Assembly (NCBI RefSeq): GCF_024124825.1
Contig: NZ_JAMXSS010000001.1
Span: 4,066 to 68,065, forward strand
Direction: 5' to 3'
DNA length: 64,000 bases
Origin: Arthrobacter sp. H16F315
GTDB lineage: Bacteria; Actinomycetota; Actinomycetes; Actinomycetales; Micrococcaceae
The translations under genes were made by a program, and so were the position numbers. Every line of letters begins with the position of its first letter. The stretch's first letter is position 1. The notes beneath the pieces were generated by a model. The model did no database searches. It was not told where the DNA came from and saw only the letters and a list, made by a program, of their open reading frames with translations. This document shows, piece by piece, positions 36,411-44,555 of the stretch.

Positions 36411-37304
36411 ATGCATATGAATACCCGCGTCCGCCCTGGCGACGCACTCGCCGACCAGCTCAATGACGGCCTCGTCTTCGCGCCCGGATGCTATGACTGC
36501 CTCTCAGCGGCCGTTCTCGAAGGTGAAGGAGCCCCCGCCATTTTCGTATCCGGAGCCGGAATTGCCGCCAGCTCAGCCGGGCTTCCCGACCTCGGTCTTA
36601 CATCACTCACCGAACTTCTCACCTCGGCGGGCAACATCATTGCCCGCTCCGCCGTGCCCATCATTGTTGACGGCGACAACGGCTTTGGCAACGAACTCAA
36701 CACTGCACGGACCGTGGAAGCCATCGGAAGACTTGGTGCCGCCGCAGTAATGATCGAAGACCAGGTATTCCCCAAACGGTGCGGCCACCTCGAGCAAAAA
36801 GCCATCGTCTCCCGCGATGAGTACGAGCGCAAACTCAGGGTCGCGTTAGACATCTGCGATGAATTCGGGATGCTCCTCATAGCCCGCACCGACTCCCTCG
36901 CCGTAGAGGGCATAGAGGAGTCAGCGGCCCGCGTCGAATTGGCCCACGACCTCGGAGCCCATATCACCTTCGTCGACGCGCCGAGAGACCAGTCGGACGT
37001 CGAAAGGATCGGAGGCCTTCCCGGCATGAAGATGTACAACATCGCAACAGGCAGTTCCACACCGTCACTGCCGTTTCGGGACCTGCACGACATGGGATTC
37101 AACTTAGTCATAGAACCCTGTGTCTCTCTCTACCCCGCCATCGATGGAATCCGGCGAGCCTACCGATCCGTAGTCGACGCCGGAAGCGCAGCGCCCCTGA
37201 AGTCGTTCGGGATGAAGCCACGCGACATCTTCGAGTCGGTAGGCCTGAACAGCTGGCTCGAAATCGATGGGGCCGCATCGAGAAGTGCGCGCAGCGGGCG
37301 TTGA
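36411..37304 (+). CDS. PEP-mutase/isocitrate-lyase-superfamily C-C lyase
   Basis: 297 residues, ATG 36411. Metal and substrate loops: VDGDNGFGN (usual form DxDTGYG), MIEDQVFPKRCGH, LIARTDS and IEPCVSLYPA. The PKRCGH gating loop is typical of lyases such as methylisocitrate, 2,3-dimethylmalate and oxaloacetate-cleaving enzymes. With a LeuCD-like hydratase in the same cluster, cleavage of an alkylmalate to pyruvate plus a short acid is a reasonable reading. The substitution Thr to Asn in the D-G-D-N-G loop is unusual. Confidence 0.88.
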   Translation: MHMNTRVRPGDALADQLNDGLVFAPGCYDCLSAAVLEGEGAPAIFVSGAGIAASSAGLPDLGLTSLTELLTSAGNIIARSAVPIIVDGDNGFGNELNTARTVEAIGRLGAAAVMIEDQVFPKRCGHLEQKAIVSRDEYERKLRVALDICDEFGMLLIARTDSLAVEGIEESAARVELAHDLGAHITFVDAPRDQSDVERIGGLPGMKMYNIATGSSTPSLPFRDLHDMGFNLVIEPCVSLYPAIDGIRRAYRSVVDAGSAAPLKSFGMKPRDIFESVGLNSWLEIDGAASRSARSGR

Positions 37305-37386
37305 AGGCATCGACCAAGTCCTGCCCACCTTCCGGCATCAGGAGAGCCGCAGAATTGATTTCCGCCGCGTACCGGATGGCGGGCAC

Positions 37387-37650
37387 ATGACCCTGCACAA
37401 CTACACCAGCTGGAGCCTGCTCATCGGGACCAGCGTCGAAATCCGCTACAAGGGCCGAACACTCCGAACCGGAATTGTGGAAGACGCCATGCCCGACTCG
37501 TCAACCCTTTGGATCGCGCAGCACGGCGTGCAGCCAAGGAAACTGTACGAGGCCTCCCTTGGCTATCAGGCATGGGTTGAACCTCAACAACTCTTAGGGC
37601 CGCTCAGCTACCGAGCGGCGTGCCCGGATGCTCTACACGGGCGAAGCTGA
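37387..37650 (+). CDS. Small hypothetical protein
   Basis: 87 residues from ATG 37387; no strong ribosome binding site, and the frame is open upstream into the lyase gene. The core YTSWSLLIGTSVEIRYKGRT, then GIVEDAMPDSSTLWIAQ is beta-rich and resembles small conserved Arthrobacter proteins of unknown function. It may form a pair with the 71-residue gene that follows. Confidence 0.5.
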   Translation: MTLHNYTSWSLLIGTSVEIRYKGRTLRTGIVEDAMPDSSTLWIAQHGVQPRKLYEASLGYQAWVEPQQLLGPLSYRAACPDALHGRS

Positions 37651-37720
37651 TCACTGGCGTTGGGGCCAGCCTCCCCAATCGAGAGAGCACCAGAAATCGA
37701 GACACGAGAAGGTTAGACCC

Positions 37721-37936
37721 ATGAAACCCACTATTGACTTGCCAATCGCATTCACGGCGACCGACCGCACCGGCATGGAACGCCAACTCGACGAAGCCGT
37801 GAGCGTCGCCAGGACACTGGCCATGCACGAAGGGCGTCTGGGAATTCTGGTCACAAGGCATGACTGTGATTCCTTTACGGTCGACCTGAGTGATGCCGTG
37901 CCCTTCGGGCTGACCCTCGAACATCAGGACTGGTGA
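37721..37936 (+). CDS. Small hypothetical protein, paralogue of the gene at 46061
   Basis: 71 residues from ATG 37721 with GAGAAGG upstream. The core AVSVARTLAMHEGRLGILV, then TRHDCDSFTVDLSDAVPFGL aligns with the minus-strand gene at 46061-46282 (AVDTVRAYAIREGRHGIMMT...VPYGLTKEQ). A compact alpha/beta protein, function unknown. Confidence 0.55.
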   Translation: MKPTIDLPIAFTATDRTGMERQLDEAVSVARTLAMHEGRLGILVTRHDCDSFTVDLSDAVPFGLTLEHQDW

Positions 37937-38144
37937 CCCAACCACGGCAGGGCTGATAGTCGGACGCCAACAACCTAGGTTGTCTTACGGCTATTGGTGA
38001 CCCTTTCCGTAACCCCCCCGCAAACTGACATCAAACCCTTCCGGGCAGCAGCTTGCCATATTCTCCATTATTGGTGTTTCAGAGTGTGTTCCGAGGTGTG
38101 TTTTAGCCCTTGATTCAATGGGCCTTTTCGTGGGATCATGAACT

Positions 38145-38537
38145 ATGACTGCAGTGACAGGCGCCCGCGGCGGGCTGAAGGCGCACCAGGATTCCATCCG
38201 GCTGGCCGACGACGTGCTGGTCCGGGATCTGAGGGACCTGCTGGGTGCGAAACTGGTCGCGTACATCGGGTCAGTGAAGGAAACCCGGGCCGTCCGGCAG
38301 TGGGCCGACGGGGAGCGGAAACCCTCCGCCGACGTGATGCACCGGTTAAGGACCGCCTACCACGTGGCCGCCCTGCTGGCGGAGCGTGATTCCCGGGCCG
38401 TGGTGCAGGCCTGGTTCCAGGGCATGAACCCGCAGCTGGACGATGTCCCGCCGGCGCGCCTGCTCCGCGACGGCCAGCTGGACGACGCCGGCTCGCAGGT
38501 GCTGGCCGCGGCACGCGCGTTCGCGGCCGCAGGCTGA
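38145..38537 (+). CDS. Xre-like antitoxin of a RES-type toxin-antitoxin pair
   Basis: 130 residues, ATG 38145. A helix-turn-helix-like first half (LRDLLGAKLVAYIGSVKETR, AVRQWADGERKPSADVMHRL) and a C-terminal helical toxin-binding part (QAWFQGMNPQLDDVPPARLL), the usual layout of antitoxins paired with RES-domain toxins. Three bases separate it from the toxin GTG. Confidence 0.75.
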   Translation: MTAVTGARGGLKAHQDSIRLADDVLVRDLRDLLGAKLVAYIGSVKETRAVRQWADGERKPSADVMHRLRTAYHVAALLAERDSRAVVQAWFQGMNPQLDDVPPARLLRDGQLDDAGSQVLAAARAFAAAG

Positions 38538-38540
38538 TCG

Positions 38541-39248
38541 GTGGTTTTTGCACAACTGACCGCGGCCGAGGCCGCCGGTAAGGTCTGGCGTGTCGGCTTC
38601 CGCCCGGAACCGTGGGCATGGAGCGGCTGGGAATGGGCCACCGACGGACGGTTCCCGGGCCGGTGGGACGACCTCCACGGCAACTTCCGCACCATCTACG
38701 CCGGCTCCTCCCTCCTGGCGTGCCTTTTGGAGGTTCTGGCGCATTTCCGCAAGGATGCGCGGCTGAGCATGGAGCTGGACGAGATCGTTGAGGACGACGA
38801 GGATAAGGTCCTGCACCCCACCATCGCCCCGGGGCAGGTCCCCAGGGAGTGGCTTGAGGTGCGCGCTGCCGCGTCCGCAGAGCTGTCCGGGCGGTACTGT
38901 GCGGTGACCGCCTCGGGCAGCGTCGCAGCCCTGTACCCGCACTTCATCGGACTGGCCCTGAGCCTGGGTCTGGCTGACTTTGACGCCGCGGCCCTGAAGG
39001 ACGCCCGGCCCCGGCACCTCACCCAGGCCGTCGCGGCCTGGCTCTACGAGATGACAGACTTCGACGGCGTCACTTTTACCTCGCGTCACGGTGACGATCT
39101 CCAGCTCTGGGCCATCTTCGAGCGCCCCGGTGATCCACCGATCACGCCGAACATCCATAATGTAGTCGGCGAAGAACCACTGCAGCACGACAGGCCGGAA
39201 ATCAGCAACTCGTTTCGCCTCCTCGGGCTGCAGTGGGAGAACGACTAA
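38541..39248 (+). CDS. RES-domain toxin
   Basis: 235 residues from GTG 38541. RES-family features: KVWRVGFRP near the N-terminus, GRFPGRWDDLHGNFRTIYAG, and SSLLACLLEVLAHF, matching the R...GRW...YxS...ALLEVLVH pattern. RES toxins such as MbcT act on NAD+. Its place right after an Xre-like gene in a plasmid backbone points to a maintenance addiction module. The final 50 residues are less conserved. Confidence 0.8.
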   Translation: MVFAQLTAAEAAGKVWRVGFRPEPWAWSGWEWATDGRFPGRWDDLHGNFRTIYAGSSLLACLLEVLAHFRKDARLSMELDEIVEDDEDKVLHPTIAPGQVPREWLEVRAAASAELSGRYCAVTASGSVAALYPHFIGLALSLGLADFDAAALKDARPRHLTQAVAAWLYEMTDFDGVTFTSRHGDDLQLWAIFERPGDPPITPNIHNVVGEEPLQHDRPEISNSFRLLGLQWEND

Positions 39249-39341
39249 GTCGTCTTTTTCAACGGTCTACCACTCCGAAGCGGGCGAAGTCCTCCGCGAA
39301 GAAACCCACGAAGAAGCCAAGGCAACCGAAGTAGACACAAG

Positions 39342-39374
39342 AGAGGAGGGGCCGCCAGACAGCAGCCCCTCCTC
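39342..39374. terminator. Bidirectional hairpin terminator
   Basis: Perfect 11-bp stem AGAGGAGGGGC / GCCCCTCCTCT with an 11-nt loop between the convergent toxin gene (ends 39248) and the coiled-coil gene (ends 39390). Confidence 0.75.
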
Positions 39375-39389
39375 TAACATCTGCCAGAA

Positions 39390-40622
39390 CTAGCGGGTAA
39401 GGCCGTTCTTGCCTCTCTCCGAGCCCACTGCTGCCCCCGTGCGCGATTTTCTGGCCTTGACGGCTCCCTTTCCCATGGTCACCGCTGCGCTGGGGTGTGT
39501 GCCCTCGCTGCGTGCGGCTGCGAGGCGTCCGCGTATCTGGGTCTCATTCGCGCCGGTGTTGGCCAGGGACTCAGCGAATTTCTCGTGGTGTTCGGCCGAG
39601 CCGTAGTCGGCCGCCGATGTGCTCTCCGTTTTGAGGCCCTGGTCTTTGAGCCGGCTGCTGTCGTTGCCGGTGACGCGGTTCTCGATCTCGCGGCCGAGTC
39701 CTTCCATGCGGGCAAAGAGTTCCTTCTCAGCGCGTTCGTACCGCTGTTCCACTGACGCCCGTTCGGAGCCTTGGAAGCCGCCCTCTGCCAGGAGTTTGGC
39801 TTCGTGCATGTCCTTGGCGGCTTTCACAAATTCGGGATCCTCGAAGTGCGAGGCGCCGGCCCCGTTGATGTTCGCGGTGGTTTCCTTCCGCAGCTGGTCA
39901 AGGTCGGGTCCGTGGATGCCGTCTTTGCCGATGAGGAACATGCGTTCCTTGATGTCGGCGTCGGCGACTGCAACGGCTTTGGGGGTCTTGGCGTTGTGAG
40001 CCCGTTGCAGTGCCTGGGCCAGCTCGGGGTTGGCCAGGTACTCCAGGGGCACCTCGTGGCGTTTCATCTCGGGGGCCAGTTTCGCGGCCTGGGCGCGGAG
40101 TTCTTCTGCGCGGGCTGCTGCGAGAAGCTGCATGGCTTTCTCGTGTTCCGCGGCGGCTCTGCGTGTCTCTTCTTGGCCGCGCGCCAGCTCATCCTGCCGG
40201 GCCTTTTCCGTGGTGATGGCCTGGATCCCTGATTCCAGGTAGGCGGCGTCCGGGCCGACGTCGTGGGTGTCGATGCCGTAGCGGGTGAGAACTTCCTGAC
40301 GGATCTTCTCCGACGCTGCCAGCGCGGCCGGGTCCTGGTCCTTCCAGCCTTCGGCGACGGCGTGTGCCGTGGCGATGTCGCTCGGCTGCGCCTTGTCCCA
40401 CCACTGGTCCTTGCCCACGGGTGTCAGCGCTGCGTGCGCGGCACTGCGTTCAGCAGCGAGGCGTGCCTGGGCTTGGTGCGCTGTCTGGGCGTCCTGGTGT
40501 TCCTGTTGCCGCTGGCTCTCCTGGCGTCGGCGTGCCAGTGTCTCGGCAATGCGTGAGGCGATCATCAGCGACTGCCGCAGACCGCCGTCCAGGACGTCAT
40601 CCATTCCATCTGATTCACTCAT
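39390..40622 (-). CDS. Coiled-coil protein downstream of the relaxase
   Basis: 410 residues, ATG 40622. It is almost entirely helical and rich in Ala, Glu, Gln, Arg and Lys, with heptad-like stretches (about residues 20-70, 135-185 and 285-330), and a basic C-terminus (GKGAVKARKSRTGAAVG). No membrane segment or enzyme motif. It follows the relaxase in the same operon (31 bp gap), so a relaxosome or mobilisation accessory is likely; similar proteins sit beside relaxases on other Arthrobacter-type plasmids. Confidence 0.6.
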   Translation of the reverse strand: MSESDGMDDVLDGGLRQSLMIASRIAETLARRRQESQRQQEHQDAQTAHQAQARLAAERSAAHAALTPVGKDQWWDKAQPSDIATAHAVAEGWKDQDPAALAASEKIRQEVLTRYGIDTHDVGPDAAYLESGIQAITTEKARQDELARGQEETRRAAAEHEKAMQLLAAARAEELRAQAAKLAPEMKRHEVPLEYLANPELAQALQRAHNAKTPKAVAVADADIKERMFLIGKDGIHGPDLDQLRKETTANINGAGASHFEDPEFVKAAKDMHEAKLLAEGGFQGSERASVEQRYERAEKELFARMEGLGREIENRVTGNDSSRLKDQGLKTESTSAADYGSAEHHEKFAESLANTGANETQIRGRLAAARSEGTHPSAAVTMGKGAVKARKSRTGAAVGSERGKNGLTR

Positions 40623-40652
40623 GCTGTTCCCCTTGCAGTTTGGTGGTGGACT

Positions 40653-42284
40653 TTATCGGTCGAGGCCCGACCCGGAGTCGCGTCGGCTGGGCTGGGAGGT
40701 CTTTGCCGGTGTCGGCGTCGATGGCACGGCTGATCCCGGACGGATGGGCACCATGCCGCGCCGGGCGATATCGATCGCCCTCTGCGGCGCTGCAGCGTCG
40801 GGGGCCGGCTGCTGCTCGGCACCCACCAAAACCGTCTTGGGCATGGTCTCGGTGAACGGGGCCAACTGCTCCTCAACCACCGAACGAATGCGCTGAGCCT
40901 CACGGGTCCGACCGGACTGGGCGTGCATTTCATAAACTGCAAAGGCCGTGTTGATCAGCTGCACCATCAGTGCCGTCTGCGCGGCCGTCTTGTTCTTGCT
41001 CGACGCGGCCATGAACAACATGGCAGTACCGGCAATCGACGGGAGAGCGACAGGTTTGCTGTGCTGCCTTGGTGCGCGCAACTGGGCGGTGCGGGACAGT
41101 TCAGCAGCGGTGGCCGCCAGCGGCCCGGGGGTCGGTTCGAGCCGGTACGACCATGCCGCGAACGCTCCTGATACTTCCCGGGCGGCCTTCGCCCAGGTTG
41201 CGTGATCATCACGTGGAACGGTGCGCAACTGGTCCGCCAGGGCGGTCGCGTTGCGCGTGTACTCCACCCATGCCTCTGCCGGCGGCGTTGCATTCTCCGG
41301 TCCGGTCTTTGAGACCGTGCGCTTGTTGCGTGCCGCTGCGTTCCACTCCGCTGCAGCTTCCGTGGCGAGGTGCGGGGTGTCGATCCATTCCTCCCGGAGG
41401 GCCTCCGAGCTTCAGGTCAGAGGCGAGGGTCCCGCCGCCGAACCAGATAGGCCGCTCACCCTGGGGGGTCGTTCAGCTACGGAGTACCCAACAACGACGT
41501 CGGTGGTGTTCTTGGCGTAGCGCGGCCGAACCAGCAGGCCGGTGTCGCGGGCCCGGCGTACGAACTCAGCTTCGGTCGCTGAGGCACTGGCGCTGGCCCG
41601 TACTTTCCGTGCCAGTGATGACCGGTGCATTTCGCGGTCGTCCCTGACGGCGGTGGCCTTCTCGGCCCGGTCGTATCCGCGGGTGGCGTGCACCGTGGAG
41701 AGCTGTTCCAGACCGTACTTGACCTCAAGCTCGCGGCAGGTCTGCTGTGCACGCTTGTAGTCACCATGGGTCGATGCTTTGGTGCCGTCCTCGCGAACCA
41801 GCGAGACAGCCAGGTGAATGTGATGGTTACCGTTCTCGGACGTGCCGTGGTTCACCGCGGCCCACCGGCACCGGGCCTTGCCGCTGGCCTCGGTGAAGCC
41901 CATGGAGTCCACGAAGTCGTTCGCGATATCGCCCCACTGCTGATCCGTCAGTGCACCCTCTTCGGCGCGCAGACTCAGCGAGCAGTGCCACACGCTGGCG
42001 TCCTTGTACCCGACGTGCACGCGCTCCTTCTTCGCCGCGTCCCACTGCATGTCTTTGATCTGAACCGAGACACCGAACATCTTGCGCGGCCGGTCCAAAT
42101 GCTTGGCGATCGCCAGGGCATCGTCCCGGTCCAGAACACCGTCGTCGTACCACGCCATGATTGCAGCATCCCCTGCTACCAGGTGAGGATCCTGGTGGGC
42201 GTTCTTCGTCTTGTTGGCATCGGTCGATGCCAGGTAAACCATGAGCCCGCCCATACGCGAACCGCGAGTGATGTTCGGAATCAT
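40653..42284 (-). CDS. Relaxase/mobilisation nuclease, two compensating frameshifts
   Basis: ATG 42284, overlapping the mobC stop (ATGA). The N-terminal nuclease domain has GGLMVYLAST and the histidine motif GTSENGNHHIHLAVSL (near residue 155) that binds the metal. The frame is lost at the G6 run 41463-41468 (plus-strand bases) and recovered near 41406. Adding one base at the first and removing one at the second restores RPPQGERPIWFGGG...LEALREEWIDTP and gives one protein of 543 residues ending at 40653. It would nick at oriT just upstream. Confidence 0.85.
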
Positions 42285-42676
42285 CCCTGCATCAGCCCGT
42301 CAATGGCGTCGTCGATTCGCATGGCCACGGAACGTATGTGCTTCAACGCTTCGCGCGCCTCAGCGGGTAACTCGCTCGTGGCGTTCGCCTGCCGTGCGAG
42401 CTGGTTGATGTTGTTCGAGGAACGGGCCAGAAGGTTGTGCAGGGACATCAGCTCCGCAGCAATGGCGCGGCGTTCCGTAGGTGAATCGGAGTGCTCCGAC
42501 AGAGCTGACGAAATCAGCAGGTTCGGAACAGTGACCTTCTCGCGCTCAGCCCTGGCGACGAGTGCGGCTTCTTCCTCCACGGTGACCCACACGTCACGGC
42601 GCTTCTTGGTCCCTGCGGGTTTGTTCTCACGGCGCCGCCGGGAGAGTCGGGAACGGACGCCATTCTCTTCAGTCAC
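42281..42676 (-). CDS. mobC: MobC-like relaxosome protein
   Basis: 131 residues from GTG 42676, which follows GGGGGAACGA; an ATG at 42751 would add 25 residues that overlap the oriT repeats. A basic N-terminus (RRRRENKPAG) with a ribbon-helix-helix-like strand (DVWVTVEEEAALVARAE) is followed by LLARSSNNINQLARQANA, the classic MobC motif. It binds DNA beside oriT and assists the relaxase, with which it overlaps by 4 bp. Confidence 0.85.
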   Translation of the reverse strand: MTEENGVRSRLSRRRRENKPAGTKKRRDVWVTVEEEAALVARAEREKVTVPNLLISSALSEHSDSPTERRAIAAELMSLHNLLARSSNNINQLARQANATSELPAEAREALKHIRSVAMRIDDAIDGLMQG

Positions 42677-42729
42677 TCGTTCCCCCAATCCTTCGAAAGG
42701 CCCAGCGCAGCGACCCCGGAACCGGGGAC

Positions 42730-42876
42730 CACACTGACCAGTGTGCCGCACTCGACCGCCAGTGTCGAGCGCGACAAGCCACTTACACCCGTGTAAGTGT
42801 ATAGCTTGCTCCGTAAGGTTGACTTTTCGGGTTTTTGGAGCCGCTGTGCACAGTCCTGAAAACCCGAAAAGTCAAC
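42730..42876. other. Probable origin of transfer (oriT)
   Basis: Three inverted repeats lie in 147 bp between mobC and a divergent gene: CACACTG/CAGTGTG (42730-42745), CACTTACAC/GTGTAAGTG (42780-42799, 2-nt loop), and a perfect 18-bp repeat beginning GTTGACTTTTCGGG (42818-42835) and returning at 42859-42876. TAAGTGTAT after the middle repeat recalls the TAAGTG nick core of RSF1010-type origins. Nested palindromes immediately upstream of mobC and the relaxase are the expected oriT layout. The exact nick position is not proven. Confidence 0.65.
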
Positions 42877-42903
42877 GCGGTGGAAAACCCGTAGAGTCGG
42901 GGC

Positions 42904-43206
42904 ATGGACATCAACGACATCGCCGCCAAGGCGGCCGCAAAAATTGACGCCGCCCGGGACACCAAAGTCAACGCTGTGAAGACCGCCGCTGCCAGCAGTG
43001 TTGAACTCGCAGAAGCAGCCCAGCTACTTTCAGCCGCCGAACAGAAATATGCCAAGGACTACCAGACAGCCCTCCGCGCCGACTGGACCGAATCCGACCT
43101 GCGTGGCTTTGGCCTCGACGCTCCTACGAAGAAGTCCGGCGGGCGGCCGCGCGGCCGGAAAGCCGTCCAGGAAGCTGTTCCGGTGGCAGGCGGTTCGGAG
43201 CAGTAA
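42904..43206 (+). CDS. Small Ala/Lys-rich protein divergent from mobC
   Basis: 100 residues, ATG 42904. Helical, Ala- and Lys-rich N-terminal 60 residues (MDINDIAAKAAAKIDAARDT) and a basic GGRPRGRKAVQ segment reminiscent of an AT-hook. It reads away from the probable oriT, like small DNA-binding accessory genes of mobilisation loci. No family recognised. Confidence 0.55.
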   Translation: MDINDIAAKAAAKIDAARDTKVNAVKTAAASSVELAEAAQLLSAAEQKYAKDYQTALRADWTESDLRGFGLDAPTKKSGGRPRGRKAVQEAVPVAGGSEQ

Positions 43207-43622
43207 CCCCTCGCCCACACGTGCACGGCAAAAGCTACTTCCTTCGGGCTTTTCCCGTGCACCTGTGGACGACTGGACCCACCTGACCGCCTGCGCCCAA
43301 CCACCACGTCACCAACGCGCCCACGTCGCCACGGGGTGGGCGGTGGCTGGGCACAGGCTCAGTACGGTGCGGGGTCGGGAACGGGATGGTTCCCCATGGT
43401 CCAAGCCTGTCGCCGCCGACGCAGCACCCGAACGGGGTCGGGTTCTTTTCAGCAGGGACCACACATCGGACAAGCGGCGCGCGGGACCCACAGGCTCGGA
43501 ACCGGGGACGCTGAAAACCTTCGAAGACTCATGGGGGCAACCGTCGAAGTACTGCCCGCTATTACCACCGTCGCCAAGCGCAGGGCACGCCAGAAACGAC
43601 AACTATTGTGAGGTGAACGTTT
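43207..43622. other. Intergenic leader region
   Basis: 416 bp without a credible gene. It contains the first copy of a 73-bp repeat (43389-43462) that recurs inverted at 61490-61562; otherwise nothing is recognised. Confidence 0.5.
43389..43462 (+). repeat. Dispersed leader-like repeat, copy 1
   Basis: Begins GTTCCCCATGGTCCAAGCCT and ends TTCTTTTCAGCAGGGACCAC. It matches the minus strand of 61490-61562 almost base for base, except for a short central patch that is palindromic in both copies (CACCCG-AA-CGGGG here, CACCGGGTGG there). A weaker match continues about 50 bp downstream. Both copies precede a small gene in the same relative orientation. Confidence 0.7.
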
Positions 43623-43868
43623 GTGGGTCTGCAAGTCTTTTTCCGGAGACGTAAGCCGGCGGCCAGGGATGCTGTCTCCACTGTCGTTGTAGCAGGTGAG
43701 CCGGAGCCCCAGGAGCCGCTGACGCCTCAGCAGATGGCAGAGTTGCAGGACGCTTGGGACGAGCTTGCCGAAGCAGCCAAAGCATCTGAAGTTACGGGCG
43801 TTGTCGTTTTCAGAAGTCGCCTGCACCACTTCATGCGGAAGTATGGCCTCGGTGCACAGGACTGTTGA
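43623..43868 (+). CDS. Small protein, 3' end replaced by a transposon terminus
   Basis: 81 residues from GTG 43623 with GAGGTG upstream. An acidic helical core (PLTPQQMAELQDAWDELAEA) resembles small conserved Arthrobacter proteins. From residue 61 on, the codons lie inside the Tn402-type inverted repeat starting at 43802, so the last 21 residues are probably foreign and the original C-terminus lost. Confidence 0.5.
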   Translation: MGLQVFFRRRKPAARDAVSTVVVAGEPEPQEPLTPQQMAELQDAWDELAEAAKASEVTGVVVFRSRLHHFMRKYGLGAQDC

Positions 43869-43895
43869 CATCCGTTTGTCAGAAGTCATCTGCAC
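43802..43895. repeat. Left terminal repeats of the Tn402-type segment
   Basis: The 25-bp terminal repeat (43802-43826) and the 19-bp subterminal repeat TGTCAGAAGTCATCTGCAC (43877-43895). The spacing between the two is 50 bp. Both lie inside short reading frames whose termini are therefore suspect. Confidence 0.7.
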
Positions 43896-44454
43896 TGCCG
43901 GCATCTGGTTCCGGCTGCTGCGTACCCTCCTGGACGAACTCACCACAGCCCAGGGACGATATGGCCGGCAACTGGACGACATGCGTCGTGTCTGGGAACA
44001 CTGCGGTCACCCGTTCCGGGCAGGGCTGTATTCGTGGCAACCGTTCGAAACCCTCCATTGGACCGCCCAGCAGCAGCTGCTCGAAGCAGCAGCAGTCGCG
44101 ATGGAACTGATCGAAGCCGGCTCACTGACTGCTTTGGGTACCTCCGCCCACCTACTCCTGCCCGAACCCGCCTCCAATGTCGGCGACGGAACCCGGCCCG
44201 CCGCACCGACAGCAACGGCCGGTGATCAAAAGGAACCGACTCTGGATGAGCTGTGGGACCGGGTAGTCGCAGCATTTGACGCCGCCGTAGAAGCTGCAAG
44301 AGAAGACCAGGAGACCGCCAAAAAACTCTACGACTTCGCGCTATATGGACTCGGCAATCGAGGGTCGGGCAACGGAATCCGCGAAGCATTCACCGAGCTC
44401 AAGATCCCCCTCGATTTTCTTTCACATAAAGATAATGGCGAACCCTTTGCATGA
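43843..44454 (+). CDS. Hypothetical protein next to the left transposon end
   Basis: About 203 residues; start uncertain (ATG 43843 or GTG 43852). Its first 20 codons cross the subterminal transposon repeat, so the true N-terminus may have been lost. The rest is helical: FRLLRTLLDELTTAQG, QQQLLEAAAVAMELIEAGSL, LDELWDRVVAAFDAAVEAAR. It has no membrane segment or known motif. It ends 18 bp before the res-like repeats. Confidence 0.45.
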   Translation: MASVHRTVDIRLSEVICTAGIWFRLLRTLLDELTTAQGRYGRQLDDMRRVWEHCGHPFRAGLYSWQPFETLHWTAQQQLLEAAAVAMELIEAGSLTALGTSAHLLLPEPASNVGDGTRPAAPTATAGDQKEPTLDELWDRVVAAFDAAVEAAREDQETAKKLYDFALYGLGNRGSGNGIREAFTELKIPLDFLSHKDNGEPFA

Positions 44455-44472
44455 CTTAGTATAAGTAACGGG

Positions 44473-44524
44473 TTAAGTGACAGTTTTCAGGATCGTCCAG
44501 ATTTCGGATCTGGGTGTCACTTAA
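44473..44524. promoter_or_regulatory. Candidate res site of the resolvase
   Basis: Perfect 10-bp inverted repeat TTAAGTGACA (44473-44482) and TGTCACTTAA (44515-44524) with a 32-bp spacer, directly upstream of the resolvase gene. Inverted resolvase-binding half-sites next to tnpR/tniR genes form the recombination site and also autoregulate the gene. Confidence 0.5.
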
Positions 44525-44555
44525 ACGAACGTATAAATAACAGAGGAGCAGTCCC

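Noticed and set aside
22515..37304. Calling the whole catabolic cluster a second transposon
   Set aside because: I found no paired inverted repeats, transposase or TGTC...TGCAC ends around 21.8-22.5 kb or 37-38 kb.
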